From: Brachypterus glaber
Taxonomy: Eukaryota > Arthropoda > Insecta > Coleoptera > Kateretidae
Length of the DNA stretch: 64,000 nt
Reading direction: 5' to 3'
Assembly (NCBI GenBank): GCA_958510825.1
Contig: OY294044.1
Location: 106,120,893 to 106,184,892, forward strand
Shown here in pieces: positions 31,355-42,454 of the stretch. The stretch's first letter is position 1; the number at the start of each line of letters is the position of its first letter. The notes beneath the pieces are model-generated. The model ran no database searches. It saw only the letters and a list, made by a program, of their open reading frames with translations, and was not told the DNA's origin. Made by a program: the position numbers and the translations under genes.

Positions 31355-31924
31355 TACAGCCTGTTCCAGAACTCGCGTACAGAAATTTGAGGGTATTTTA
31401 AAAACCCTCTGGAAAAAATTAAAAAAAAAATTATCTTCAATATTAATTAAAAAGGAAGATGTTTAATCTGACCAATCCTGTTGCTGATGTTAAATTACCT
31501 ACAAATTATTTTTTCGCTACTTATTAGTAACTATGGTTGCATTTTAATTGTTGACGCGTGCATTGTTTGAGACTTTCAACTTTAGAATATTTTTAGGTTA
31601 TTATATTTTGACAAAACCGACAGAGGCTATCAAATATTCTATTTTTATAGGGTCACTCCATCCGGCGATGGCTTTTTGACATTAATAAATATTTATGTCA
31701 TAAATACCATGTCAACCTACAGAAAATGTACCTGCAATAATTAAATTTGCTTCCAATTCAACTTTTAAAGGTAATTTAACATCAGCAACAGTATTGGTCC
31801 ACTTAAAGCGTTCTTATTTTTAAGTTGAACGAAGATGGATTTTTTTTGACATTTTTTTCATATTTTCCAGAGGGTTTTTAATATACCCTCAAATTTCGGT
31901 ACGCGAGTTCTGGAACAGGCTGTA
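31355..31924. mobile_element. MITE, TACAGCCTGTTCCAGAACTC ends, full copy
   Basis: TACAGCCTGTTCCAGAACTC..GCGTAC starts at 31,355 and is mirrored by GTACGCGAGTTCTGGAACAGGCTGTA ending at 31,924, a mariner-like TA-flanked layout. Further pairing is TAAAAACCCTCTGGAAAA and GTTGCTGATGTTAAATTACC. A truncated copy is at 63,492-63,825. The same outer 35 bases also end the elements at 36,031 and 62,339. Confidence 0.8.
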
Positions 31925-32418
31925 TGTCGAACGGATAACTTTATGAGCTTTAAAATTTTAAAATAATGTATAATACGACCCTCCTTTCCATTACAAAAAT
32001 CCCCCCTTGCTCCCTGCATCCATTGTGTCCCCTAAATATATCAAATGTAGGTATACCAAAAAAATATTTGGCTAATGTTATTTATGTGTTAAAAATTTAA
32101 ACGTGATGTCTTGCGGACTTATTTTATATAAATTTAATTAAAATTTTGTACGATTTTGTGAAATATTTCTTTCTTATAAATGAAGATATATCCTAGATTA
32201 GTTTTACGGCGTCCCCATTTCACTATTTTTAGATTTAATCAAGATTTTCTATGTATTGTTTTGTTTTTTTTTGTATGATGCCTAAATTATATATTTTTAT
32301 ATTATTAAATTTGTAAATAAACATTATTTCCATATAATATAGTTTTTTATTATTATTCTATTATTTAATTAATTTTTTTAAGTCATACATGACGTCGCAC
32401 GGTGTTCTAGAAGAACTT
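31925..32418. other. Unassigned AT-rich sequence
   Basis: Includes the dispersed word ...AAAATAATGTATAATACGACCC..CTCCTTTCCATT shared (reversed) with 7950-8000. Otherwise nothing was recognised. Confidence 0.35.
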
Positions 32419-33386
32419 TTTCGTACGACCTAGTGTACACGAAATAAAGAAAAATACATGTTCACTATATATCCTCGTTAGGATATAAACTCCGCTCAGG
32501 ATCTATCTGAGTTGATGTTTATTTGTTTTTTGTTGTATGGTTGGTAGAATAAATTTAATTCCCTATATAAAGTTGCTATCAAGTTTAAAATTCATTGTCA
32601 ATACAAACATTATTTTGACGTTTAAAAATAAATCCAAATAATTATTAAAAAGCAAGAAGAAATTACAAGAAAAATCTTTAAAAAGGAAACTAAAGTATCA
32701 ATCTACAACTGTTTTGTAAAAATTAAGCAATATAGTGCTAAATAAGGGTTTCACAGTAAACGACGTGGAAATATTTTTTTGGTGAATTAACATAATACTG
32801 TTCATAAATTTATTTAAAAAACATCATTTAAGCTCAGGTAGGCTAAAATTTTATTTTAATAGCATATTATAAATAAAAAAACTTGCTTTTATTATAACTT
32901 TTAACAAATTTCCACTTTTTAAAAACTTTATAATAATTTGTAAGACGTAACATGATAGTTATTTTAATCTAAATGTCAAAAATAATCAATCGTACGATGC
33001 GTGATAAAAATATCACTAAAATTTATTTTTAAACCACTAATCATAGCTTCCTTGATCCAATTTGTTACTCAGATAGATATTTGAATGAGATGACAACTAT
33101 GCACACTCATTTATCCAAACGAGTACACATAGCTTTGATTTTGACAAAAGTGGTTTGACGTTTATAAAAGTTTGAAATGTCATAATTAAACACAGGTAAT
33201 TCTTTAAAATATACATTTTTAAAGAGTCCAGACTGTAGATCGAACGAAAAATGTTGTTCGCAACTCGTTTGCGACCAGTCCTTAGTGCACTCGAATGATT
33301 TTTTGACTTCGCCTCGCGTCGTCAAAAAAACTTCATTCTCGTGCACTAAGGACTAAAGTCGCTTACTCGTTACGAAAACTACTATT
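32419..33386 (+). repeat. Dispersed CpG-centred repeat, copy B (long form)
   Basis: Begins TTTCGTACGACCTAGTGTAC and ends ACGAAAACTACTATT like copies A and C. The interval 32,500-33,065 is extra relative to copy A. Part of that extra stretch (32,590-32,810) resembles sequence that lies after copy A (5560-5770). The 3' 320 bases match copies A and C closely. Confidence 0.7.
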
Positions 33387-33638
33387 AAATGACATGACAA
33401 CTTCCATTTTTTTCTTTTTGGAATTTGTTATATGAGCTCTAATTAAAAAAATAAGAACAAAGTTTTCAAAATCGTTAGAGCCGTTTTTGAAAAAAAATTG
33501 TTTTTTAGAAAATATCTTTGATATTTCACGCTAACATGCTCGGTTTGCCCTCGATGTCTCGGATTTTGACCAAACTTGGCATAGTGGTACCACTATGGTA
33601 CCTAAGCACTCCATCCAATTTTGTTTCAAAACAGTCTA

Positions 33639-34394
33639 TCTATACTATACTATACTATACTGGGTGTCCCACCAATTTCTTGATATAGCTTATCTCCGTT
33701 ATTTGAAAAGGTATTAAAATTTGCAAAAAATATTTTTAAATCATAGCCAAAGAGGCTCTAAATAACAATTATTATTTATTAATAGAAGGGTGGTATTTAA
33801 AACAAAGTTGAGGGTAGTTCCAGGAGAGTGGGTTATTATGAGTTGGTTTTGGATATATTAATCAATTTTCTTTTGGGTACAACTTAACGTAAGTTATTGG
33901 AAAATTTTCTGGTTAAATTTAAAATGAAATGTGCTTTTATATTTTTAAGTAAAATAGGGGAGTGCAATTTAAAAAACTAGTTGGAGGTGGTTCCAAGAGG
34001 ATGGGTTAATAAAGTCATTAAATCCTACTTTGACTCAAATTTAATTTAATTTTTTTTTTACTTTTTTATCTTTTTAAGTAACGAGATGTCTAAAACCTGG
34101 TGGGATATTATTATTACTAAATAATAATTGTTATTGGAAGCCCCTTAAAAGAACAAGATACTACTTACAATACATGGTTTTATTCAAAATGAAATGTAAT
34201 TTCATATTCTTAGATAAAAATGGGGGTGTGAGGTGCTATTTGAAAATCAGAGGGTGGGGTGGTTACAAGGGAGTGAGCAAGCATGGGGGGGGGGGTGAAT
34301 AAGTTAATAAAATCTTCTTTGGCTCCCATTTAACGCTATTTTTTTACAAAAAAAATACCTTTTCATATAACGGAGATTCTTCTAGAACACCGTG
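33639..34394. mobile_element. Mariner-like MITE with an adjacent (TATAC)n tract
   Basis: After a short CTATACTATACTATAC tract, TACTGGGTGTCCCACC begins at 33,658. CTCCGTTATTTGAAAAGGTATT is mirrored by ACCTTTTCATATAACGGAG near 34,352-34,375. The right end is degenerate (TCTAGAACACCGTG). G-rich runs occur near 34,285. Non-coding. Confidence 0.55.
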
Positions 34395-34570
34395 GTCGAG
34401 CTAGATTTGAATATTTTTTAGCCGCTACATCATAAAAAAGCTTATGGGAGTTAAACTTTTTCAAAAAAGCTAAAGGAAAAGTCGAATTGACGTAATTTTG
34501 TAGTGGAGAGAAGGGGCGCCACCCCAACTACTTTCCGTTTGGGAAAATCCACTCTCAAGTTGAGAAAGTT

Positions 34571-34740
34571 ATGAAGTTGAGGATTTTTTTTGATCATTGA
34601 TGACCAAAAAAAAGTCCTTTATTTCATAAAAAAATACGTTGGACTGACTATATAGTTATGAAGTTGAGGATTTTTTTTTTGACCAAAAAAAAGTCCTTTA
34701 CTTCATAAAAAAAAATACGTTGGACTGACTATATAACCAA
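34571..34740 (+). repeat. Tandem duplication of about 85 bases
   Basis: ATGAAGTTGAGGATTTTTTTT ... AAAAAAAGTCCTTTAYTTCA ... CGTTGGACTGACTATATA occurs twice head to tail (34,571-34,655 and 34,660-34,740). The repeat includes the first codons of the LINE fragment that follows, so the duplication happened after that insertion. The first copy also carries an extra GATCATTGAT. Confidence 0.75.
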
Positions 34741-35225
34741 TGAATCTATACTGGAACGTACTAACTGTCAGCCTATAGAAGACCTTATTAGTTGGAATGC
34801 GTTAAGGTGGTTAGGGCATCTGATAAGAATGAACGACAATCGCATTCCAAAACTAGTCTTCTATGGAGAAATTGTCGGGAAAAGGAAACCTGGAGGACAA
34901 CGAAAACGATACAAAGACAACCTTAATATAACACTTTCACTTTGTAATGCTCCTACCAACTGGGAAGCACTTGCCCTAGACAGGGTAGCATGGCGAAGTC
35001 TATGCGCAACATCACGGATGAGTTCAACATTGAGAAAAAACCGAAATATACAACGGGAACAGAATCAAAGGGCAAATAATCCCCAAAATTGGACCTGGTA
35101 TATCTGTGGTAAAAACTGTTCCTTGGTCTATATTCTCACAGTAGGACTCATCGCTGAAGATAAATTGAAATTTAAATAAAAAAAAGGAATCCTCGGACAC
35201 GAGGTCCGGCTACGACGACGACGAA
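34710..35225 (+). pseudogene. LINE ORF2 C-terminal fragment (RW-LGH type)
   Basis: The frame reads RWTDYITNESILERTNCQPI ... ALRWLGHLIRMNDNRIPK ... GKRKPGGQRKRYKDNLNITL and stops at 35,179. The RWLGH..RM.D.RIPK and GGQRKRYKD words are the common C-terminal end of a group of invertebrate LINEs. The 3' UTR contains GGAATCCTCGGACACGAGGT, a small hairpin, and a (GAC)n tail near 35,212-35,224. Strongly 5' truncated. Confidence 0.75.
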
Positions 35226-35838
35226 CTTTAACTTTTTGTCGTTATCTAAACTTGAATATGCAAGCCTGATTTGGAATCCAAAATACAAATACGAAATTGA
35301 TGCTATCGATAAAATTTTAAGAAGGTTTTTAAAATTTGTAAGCTTTAAAATAGATGGGGTTTACACTATTATTGGTATTGATAACAATCTTTTACTGGAC
35401 AGATTTAACATAATGAGCTTAAAAAACAGAAGAGCTTCCGGATCTGTAATTTTTTTGTACAAAATAATTCACAATATGATTGATTGTTCAGAACTCTTAG
35501 AAATGTTAAATTTTCATATTCCTACAGCCACTCGTACAAACGATACATTTTATTTGTCGAAGCCTAGAACCAACTTACTAACATTTTCACCGATTTACAC
35601 TATGTGCAAAAACTATCATAAGATTCAAACTGATGTTGATATATTCTCCTGCAGTAACAGCCGCATTAAATTTGTCTTTCGCCAATCAAATTTGGACTAA
35701 TATTCTGTACTCTACTAGTTTGATTGTTATTATTTTTTTTTATATAATTCTGTATCTTGTTGTTTGACTCATCCTTTAATTGGTTTTTACTGTTGGATGT
35801 AACAATAAATAAATAAAATAAAAATAAAATAAAATAAA
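35226..35838 (+). pseudogene. Second LINE 3' fragment
   Basis: 35,236-35,700 encodes LSKLEYASLIWNPKYKYEID then KILRRFLKFVSFK and a polar C-terminus (PTATRTNDTFYLSKPRTN). The LEYASLIWNP word is the thumb-region landmark of Jockey/CR1-like reverse transcriptases. An (ATAAA)n tail lies at about 35,805-35,838. It abuts the previous LINE tail, so one inserted at or next to the end of the other. Confidence 0.72.
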
Positions 35839-36030
35839 AAGCTGGGGATTTTTTAATCTTGGGCAAAAGTAGTCTTAATTAAATAAAATGTCAATTGGAA
35901 AATTTTAGTTTTTAAAAAAAAAATCTTGAGTAAAAATATAAATAATTTAGTTATTTAATTAATAACTTTTGTGTTTTTAGTTTTTTAATGAACTTTGAAA
36001 AATATTTTGTAAACTTATTAAAAGGACTTA
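35839..36030. other. AT-rich spacer
   Basis: Nothing recognised. Confidence 0.35.
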
Positions 36031-36768
36031 TACAGGGTGATCCATAACTGGCATGCCAAAATTTAAGAGGTGATTCTAGATCCAAAAATATAAAAAAAGT
36101 TCCTATAAAGGTTGGTCCGGAAATGAGCCCTAAGGGATCTAGGGCCCTTTAAAATTGTAATAAAAATAAGGTTTTTAATTAATAACTCGGGTACCGTTTA
36201 AGCTAGAGCGGCGAGCTTTTGCATGTATACTAGTATTAATAAGGGCAATAAGTTTATGTTAATTTATTTTTTTAATTTATCCAGAGGCGTGCCCAGACGG
36301 ACAAAATATATGAGGCTTAAAACATTTTTGCCCCAAATTTTTCTATGTGTATGTTTTTTGGATTTGTTGTAGAAAAATATAGATTTCTAGAGTAAAAATA
36401 CATATAAAATATCATATAGTGTAACACTGTAGGAGCAACCGTTATCAAAAAAAAATGCAATTAAGAGGAAGTAACATTTTGTGCCACCAAAAACGTTACT
36501 TTTTAAAAGGCTATTACTCCTTTAATATTAAATTTAGGTGTTTTGGTGTAAAATACTTTTTTGGTCAGTTTTAAATGAAGAATCACCCTGCTGCATTAAA
36601 ATTTTATTGGTGCTTTTTTTTTGTTCCCCATTCAATACGTCATCTTCGAAGGGCCGTAGCTCCCTTAGGGCTCATTTCCGGACCAACCTTTATAGAAACT
36701 TTTTTTCATATTTTTGGATGTAGAATCACCTCTTAAATTTCGGTACGCGAGTTCTGGAACAGGCTGTA
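36031..36768 (+). mobile_element. Mariner-like MITE, TACAGGGTGATCCATAACTG, copy 1
   Basis: The left end is TACAGGGTGATCCATAACTG; the right end reversed is TACAGCCTGTTCCAGAACTC. The inverted arms of about 100 bases include TCCGGAAATGAGCCCTAAGG / CCTTAGGGCTCATTTCCGGA. A direct copy at 62,339-63,078 matches almost base for base. The centre is non-coding. Confidence 0.85.
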
Positions 36769-37078
36769 TATACCAGTTTTAATATTTACAGTGATAATTA
36801 TTTTGAATAGTTTGGATTTCAAACATATAATGTTTTAATTTAGAAGTACTTAATGGAAAACTAATATATAATGGAAATTAGAATTTAGGGGCTTTGCATA
36901 GAAGTAGGACTTAGAAGTAAGAAATTATCTTTCATGTTCTTGAAGAATTTATTCACATTTATTTATTATATTATTCTTAAGTTAAGAAGCAATCGTTTTA
37001 AATCTGTTTCCAAAGCGCCGCCTCACTAGAATACCCGCTCCCGAATAAAGTGATACGTGGTTAAGTATATTCTCCGCT
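36769..37078. other. Unassigned sequence
   Basis: Nothing recognised. Confidence 0.35.
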
Positions 37079-37680
37079 CCACGGTGGGCTTTAAGCTTAC
37101 GGAGATGAAAAAATCGAACACCCCATAACTGACAACGGGATATTGTTTCTAATTAAAAAGTTTGGAGGTCTCACCCCTTAAATTTGTTTGTTGGGGTAAG
37201 AGTTTCATCCCTAATTTTTTTCAAAATTTTTGAAAAAATGTAGAGGTCGCTCACAGCCATTTTTTAAAAAATATGTTTGCTTAGCACTCTCTTCAAACAT
37301 TGTGCGTGTAGCCCAATATGTCCTCACATAAAAACAACTATATTTTTTTATCGGATATACAGGGTATATAGGGATATATTTTTTAAAAAATGGCTGTGAG
37401 CGACCTCTACATTTTTTCAAAATTTTTGAAAAAAATTAGGGATGAAACTCTTACCCCAACAAACAAATTTAAGGGGTGAGACCTCCAAACTTTTTAATTT
37501 GAAATTTTTTTTGGGTCACATATATACTAATATACTAATTTTTGATGGAATAAAAAACGGCTACACCTACGATTTTGTTCTCAACGAACATGTAATTCTG
37601 AAAGCATTAGAAACAATATCCCGTTGTCAGTTATGGGGTGTTCGATTTTTTCATCTCCGTAAGCTTAAAGCCCACCGTGG
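37079..37680. mobile_element. Very well preserved foldback element with one long indel between arms
   Basis: CCACGGTGGGCTTTAAGCTT begins at 37,079 and its exact inverse ends at 37,680. The arms match essentially perfectly through GTCAGTTATGGGG, GGGGTGAGACCTCC and TGGCTGTGAGCGACCTCTAC. The right arm carries about 115 bases (about 37,503-37,615) absent from the left arm, or lost from it. The loop is short. The high arm identity suggests recent activity or gene conversion between the arms. Confidence 0.85.
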
Positions 37681-37860
37681 CTCGGGTATAATTTAAATAC
37701 GATTGAAGATTGGATGGCCAACCTAACTAAGTTATAATAAAAGATAATCTCTGCTCGGCTATAACCGAATTTTCCCCTTCGTAACGTTAGTAGAAAAATA
37801 TTTATTAGTAAAAACTACTTTACAAAAAGGCTAATAAAACTGAATCTGATAATGAAAAAT
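37681..37860. other. Spacer
   Basis: Nothing recognised. Confidence 0.35.
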
Positions 37861-38945
37861 TCTAATGCGCAAAAGTGTTCTGGCAAACATATACTAATAT
37901 ACCGACGCGCAGTAGGGTTTGGTAAAATATATTTATGCGCAGAGCTGTTTAATAATACATACCAATGCGCAAAAGTGTTCTAGCAAACATGTACAAATGT
38001 ACTATGCGCAGTAGTGTTTGGTGGAACATATTCCCGGACAACATTCATAAAATCATATAGGCCTCATGAGAGCATCATGTTATGATTTCCACGTTTTGTA
38101 CTCATACGAACATCATGATGAGCACATCTCATGATTTTGTGATCATGTTGTGAGTTTGTTATGAGGTGTATACATTTAACGTTAAATCATTAAATGATGT
38201 CATAATGATTTCCACGTGAAATAGCAAATGTTGCCCGGGACTCGATTGAGAACGATTGCCGAATACTACAGGCTCCTGTAATGTTTCAATTTCAGTGCAC
38301 TTGACAGCGTTATGCGATAGGTGGCGCCACATGTTATTTTCTACCACTAACTAAACTTTTTAAACGAATAAAGGAATACTAGTATTAAAATGCAGCTGTC
38401 TTTATATAGATATACTTCTGGTAATAACTAGTAATTAACTTACTGGTCAGCTAATTCGATACACATTATCGGATTGGTATTGTGAGCCGTAGATATCTGG
38501 AGGCTTTAGTCTAGAGGAATTAGTGCCCCCAGTCGCCTTGGAGAACATTCCCAGTGGTAAAATCCCGGCGTCCTCAAGTTGTTGAAAATGGATTTATGTG
38601 GGGGTGTATGTCTAGGGGGTGTTAATATTTTCGTTTGGACTTTTTTTGGTATCTCTTCGCGTTTTCTAGATATGAGCAAAAAGGTGTGTTTCTTTTTTTT
38701 AATTTTAAATTTCGCGGTTAATTTAAAATATGCGCATTCCGTAGACCGCTGCTAGATCTTCATGACATGATCTCGTAATGACTTTACAATGAGGAGTCAT
38801 CTGTATGCGTTCATGAACTCAGAAAATCATTACATGATGTCATAATGACTTCCACGTGAAATAGCAAATGTTGTCCGGGTTTAAGCGCAAAAGTGTTGTA
38901 GCAAATATATATACTATGAGCAGTAGTGTTCGGTGAAATTATAAT
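37861..38945 (+). repeat. ATGCGCA-rich tandem repeat interrupted by an element
   Basis: Units alternate ATGCGCAAAAGTGTTCTRGC and ATGCGCAGTAGTGTTTGGTR, each followed by AAACATRTAC-like spacers, at 37,863-38,030. The array continues after the inserted element at 38,883-38,940 (AGCGCAAAAGTGTTGTAGCA ... GAGCAGTAGTGTTCGGTG). The repeat unit is about 60 bases per pair. Confidence 0.65.
38033..38879 (+). mobile_element. Word-repeat TIR element 5 (TCATGATG words), copy 1
   Basis: The ends are CCCGGACAACATTCAT and AAATGTTGTCCGGG. Both flanks are rich in CATCATGATG / CTCATGATT / ATCATGTT words. An internal near-copy of the right end (TAGCAAATGTTGCCCGGG at about 38,224) suggests a nested or recombined structure. 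An inverted, near full-length copy lies at 45,019-45,883. It is inserted into a tandem repeat. Confidence 0.75.
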
Positions 38946-39299
38946 TAATTGTTCTTCCTGCGTAACGGATTCTTCGGAAAAAGTAATCTTTGGTAACATT
39001 TTTTTATTATATTAAATTAACTAAAAAATAATTATATGTTTTAAGAATTGTTTTTGGTTGGTAATTACATCCAAATCCCTGCATAGGAACTTCAGGAAGT
39101 AAAGGGAAGAAAAAATTACGTGATTTTAGATCGCATCGTTTATTAAACTTGCGAGATTTGAAGCATAGGGTACCAAGTTACAAATAAGAGACTATTAATT
39201 AATTTCGAACTTGGGAGAGAAAAAGTTGTCTTGGCGAAATAAAAAGTTTTCCTAAAACCAAAAACGAATTTTCGATATCCGTCCAAAGATCTACTGTAT

Positions 39300-40077
39300 G
39301 CCTTAAAATACTTTGAGGATTATAAACTTTTTTCTCCAAGGCAGTTTGGGTTTCGTAAGGGTAAAAACACCATTGATGCTATTGCACAATTAATATCTCA
39401 GACTATCGAATGCTTTGAAAACAAAGAATACTCTTTATCGGTTATCTTTATCGGTTTTGTTAGATCTCACAAAAGCTTTCGACTGTGTTGACCACCCAAA
39501 CCTATTACATAAATTAGAAAAATATAATTTTGATAATATATCCTTAAAGGTAGTTGAATCTTATCTTAAAAACAGATCTCAGCTCGTATTAGTTAATGGA
39601 AAACTGCAAACCGCAGGGCTCAATAAAATACTTACCTTGCCTTGTCTCTACATTTATCACTGTCTCCTATATGCTCATAGTGTCTATGGTAGCTCTACAA
39701 TGGGTGCGGATGTTCATGGCTACAACACTCACTCCAGAAATAACATAAGTATAAATTTTTATAGATTAAAAAAATCGCAAAATGGTCTAAACTTTTACTG
39801 TTTTAAATTTTTTAATAAGCTACCCACCTGCGTTCTTATTCTTCCAAGAAATTGTTTTAAACAGCGCATTAAATTATTTTTATTAGCCAAGGCATTCTAC
39901 TCTAAATCTGAGTATTTGGAGTTTGATTTTAGAAATTTTTAAATTTCTAGAATACGAGTTTGTTCTTGTATGTAACTTTGTTTTAACTGTATGTTAAATC
40001 CGTATGTTTTATATTTATTTAAATTTTACTACTACTTGTGACCTGTGTAAATGCAATATGTGTAATGCACCAAATAA

Positions 40078-40127
<50 letters not shown>
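39300..40127 (+). pseudogene. LINE reverse transcriptase remnant, internally deleted
   Basis: The first frame reads FSPRQFGFRKGKNTIDAIAQ (39,340 on). A 13-base local duplication of TTTATCGGTTATC near 39,432 shifts the frame. SLSVLLDLTKAFDCVDHPNL then continues to about 39,625. The sequence jumps directly from this fingers region to the C-terminus (YNTHSRNNISINFYRL ... FKFFNKLPTC ... FYSKSEYLEFDFRNF, stop 39,942), so the polymerase core with the catalytic Asp pair is deleted. The 3' end is a (TATC)n tail, 40,078-40,127. Confidence 0.82.
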
Positions 40128-40455
40128 TTAACATGCCATATTGTATAACGTTTGACAGATCAAAACCAAACTTGAAACTTAAGTTTTTTTAAGATATTGC
40201 TCGGGGGGGGGGGGGGTTCTTAGTTTTTCTCTAACGCCCCAACATGTTGGATGTGCACCTCCTACCTTGAAATCGAACAAAATTGTAAATTTCATTAGTT
40301 AAAAATATAAAAATTTGGACTTTCAAAATTTAAAAAAATATAAATAACTTAACCAGAAGGTTATTAATTGACAACTTTTATATTTTTAATTAAAAAAATG
40401 ACAATCTTTTGATGAAATATATAATTTTTTTGTTAAATCACAACATTGTTAATTC
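40128..40455. other. Spacer with a G-run
   Basis: A run of G of more than ten bases starts at about 40,204. The rest is AT-rich and unassigned. Confidence 0.4.
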
Positions 40456-40610
40456 ATTAACCGACTTCCAAAAAGGAGGAGGTTATCAATTCGACATGTG
40501 ACTTTGTTTTTTTTTTATGTTTGTTCCCGCATAACTTTGGAACGGATGAACGGAATTTGATGAAACTTTCTGCAACTTAAAGAGAGCATTCAAGAGGTGG
40601 TCCCGTTTTA
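40456..40610 (+). repeat. Fragment of a widespread insect repeat (ACCGACTTCC..AGGAGG)
   Basis: AACCGACTTCCAAAAAGGAG followed by GAGGTTATCAATTCGA, a T tract, and ATGTTTGTTCCCGCATAACT is a combination known from many dispersed insect repeats. The match is from memory of the motif. No ends were found. Confidence 0.45.
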
Positions 40611-41039
40611 ATTTGACGCTCGGATAATGCCGCGTAAGCCAGATAATTAAGATAAATCTAATCATTTTAACACAATTTCACTTCAAAACGGCTTAATTTG
40701 GTTCTACTACCAGCCAAATTTTTAGAGAGATTTCGGATAAGCCGGATAACTTGATTAAGGGGTCACTTAAATATTACGGCACACTGAAAATCTTTTAAAT
40801 ACCGCTAAACTTGATTCTCTGGACCTGCAATATTAAAATACCAAGAGAAAATGATAAAAGTTATGATTTTACCAAAAGGCGTTGTTTGATTATTACTTAA
40901 CGCTTAAAGTTTAACAAGATTTTCTTTAGTATTTCGTTTAAAATAAGGTTGGTTGGACGCACGAACAGTGCGTTGTGACGTCAGCAGCTTGCTGAGATGG
41001 AAGGACAACTATAATTTAGCTTAGATGACGTTTTAAATC

Positions 41040-41250
41040 TACATCTACATTCTGTGTCTCTAAAAAGTAAAAAATTAAAACTTTTCGCAAAAAAAATGAA
41101 GCGACTTTTATGTCTCTAAAAAGTAAAAAATAAAAAATACTTAAGTGCCAATTTCACAGCAAACAATAATAAAATATTAAAAAAATAATTGGTAGTAATT
41201 AATTTAGGGAATGGTGAAATTGTCGGTTCATTTTTTTTTGCGAAAAGTTT
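41040..41250. repeat. Repeat related to the foldback at 15,107-15,279
   Basis: Shares ATGTCTCTAAAAAGTAAAAA, ATACTTAAGTGCCAATTTCA, AATTTAGGGAATGGTGAAAT and a final GTCGGTTCATTTTTTTT with that element, in partly duplicated order. Confidence 0.6.
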
Positions 41251-42065
41251 TTTTTACAACTTTCTGATCACGAAAAACTATTTTTTTTTTAATTTCAGTA
41301 TTTGGAAAAGATCTAAAATTTACATAAAATTTACAACTTTGGTATTAATAAAATTTTAACTTTTTCTTAATTTTCACAACTTCTTCGTAATAATTACGAA
41401 ATTTCTAAATTATTTAGAAATTTTGGTATCACCAAATTTTCAGCCCTCCCAAAGAAATGCAAGATAGCAGTAGTAAGAACATTCCTTTTTTTAGACTTTA
41501 ACTTAGTTGTCGAGAGGATACAAGATGTAATTAATTCTAGCAGTAGTGGGAACGTTTTTTTTTAGTCATCAAATTTTTTGTCCAGAGTATAAACGTTGCA
41601 ATTTTATACTAAAAAAATCCGATTTTTCACCTTCTTCCCCCCACTTAATCCTTTTTGCTGCCGCCTTGGTCTAGCTGTATAACTTAATAAAAAATGAAGG
41701 TTTTTGTTCTTCAAAATTATTCAAATTTTTAATATGTTGTGCATAAATATGGAATAAATATTGCGCATAATTTCCAAAATTAATTTTTAAAAAACATAAA
41801 ACATTTTAGCAATTTTGAAGAAAAAATCAATTCAAATTAAAAAAAAAAGTGAATAGTTACATGATTAACTAGAGATCTCTCGAGAATTTTAAGCTCTTTA
41901 AAATGACCTCTCACTAGACCTAGGGTGCCATTCAAAATATTGTCCCCAAGGGGGCACTTACCGAAAAAAAAAATTAAAAATATTGCAAAAAATAAGTTTT
42001 GTTGTCTGATATAAAAATTTCAAAATTAAAGTTTACATCTTATCTCAATTAAGAATAACCCTATA
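41251..42065. other. Unassigned AT-rich sequence
   Basis: An imperfect direct repeat (AGCAGTAGTRRGAACRTT at 41,467 and 41,539) is the only structure seen. Confidence 0.35.
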
Positions 42066-42454
42066 TCGTCGGCTTACAAGTAAAGAGCACTAAGTCCAAA
42101 AACATGGTTTTGAGATATTGACAAATTTAACTTTCACTGTTGTTTTTTAATTTTTGTAATAATTGTTACAAAAATGCACGTTTCGCCAAACAAACACTAA
42201 GTCGATTAGTGCAGAAATATTTGAAATAATCTACAAGTAAAATGCACTACGTGCACTAAGTCACTTAGTGCCTATTGCCAGATAAAATTTTATTGAAAAT
42301 CAAACTGGTGCGTTTTGTATAGTGGGTTTCTCTTGGCAGTCCACCTAGAAGTTAGTTCGGTTTACCTGTACATAGATCATCAAAAATTAATTACAGTACC
42401 ATAAAAATTTTTGCAAAAAAGTGACTTAGTGCCTTTTACTTGTAAGCCGACGAC
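42066..42454. mobile_element. Foldback MITE, TCGTCGGCTTACAAGTAAA ends
   Basis: TCGTCGGCTTACAAGTAAAG..CACTAAGTC and GACTTAGTGCCTTTTACTTG..TAAGCCGACGA are inverted. The word CACTAAGTCACTTAGTG recurs in the body (about 42,196 and 42,254-42,271), so the end motif is reiterated inside. Confidence 0.75.

Noticed and set aside
33107..33346. 77-79 codon - strand frames conserved in the 4980, 32,419 and 62,289 repeats (MHENEVFLTT...)
   Set aside because: The frame is open in copies B and C but differs in copy A, starts beside the CpG-rich core and follows the repeat's nucleotide conservation. I found no protein motif or codon-level constraint, so it is left as repeat.
37442..37696. 84-codon frame starting MKLLPQQTN
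   Set aside because: Most of it is the antisense of the foldback's other arm. Only the 115-base unique block adds anything, with no motif.
37863..38030. ATGCGCA repeats as a possible CRISPR-like array
   Set aside because: Units are alternating, degenerate and without uniform spacers, and the genome is eukaryotic.
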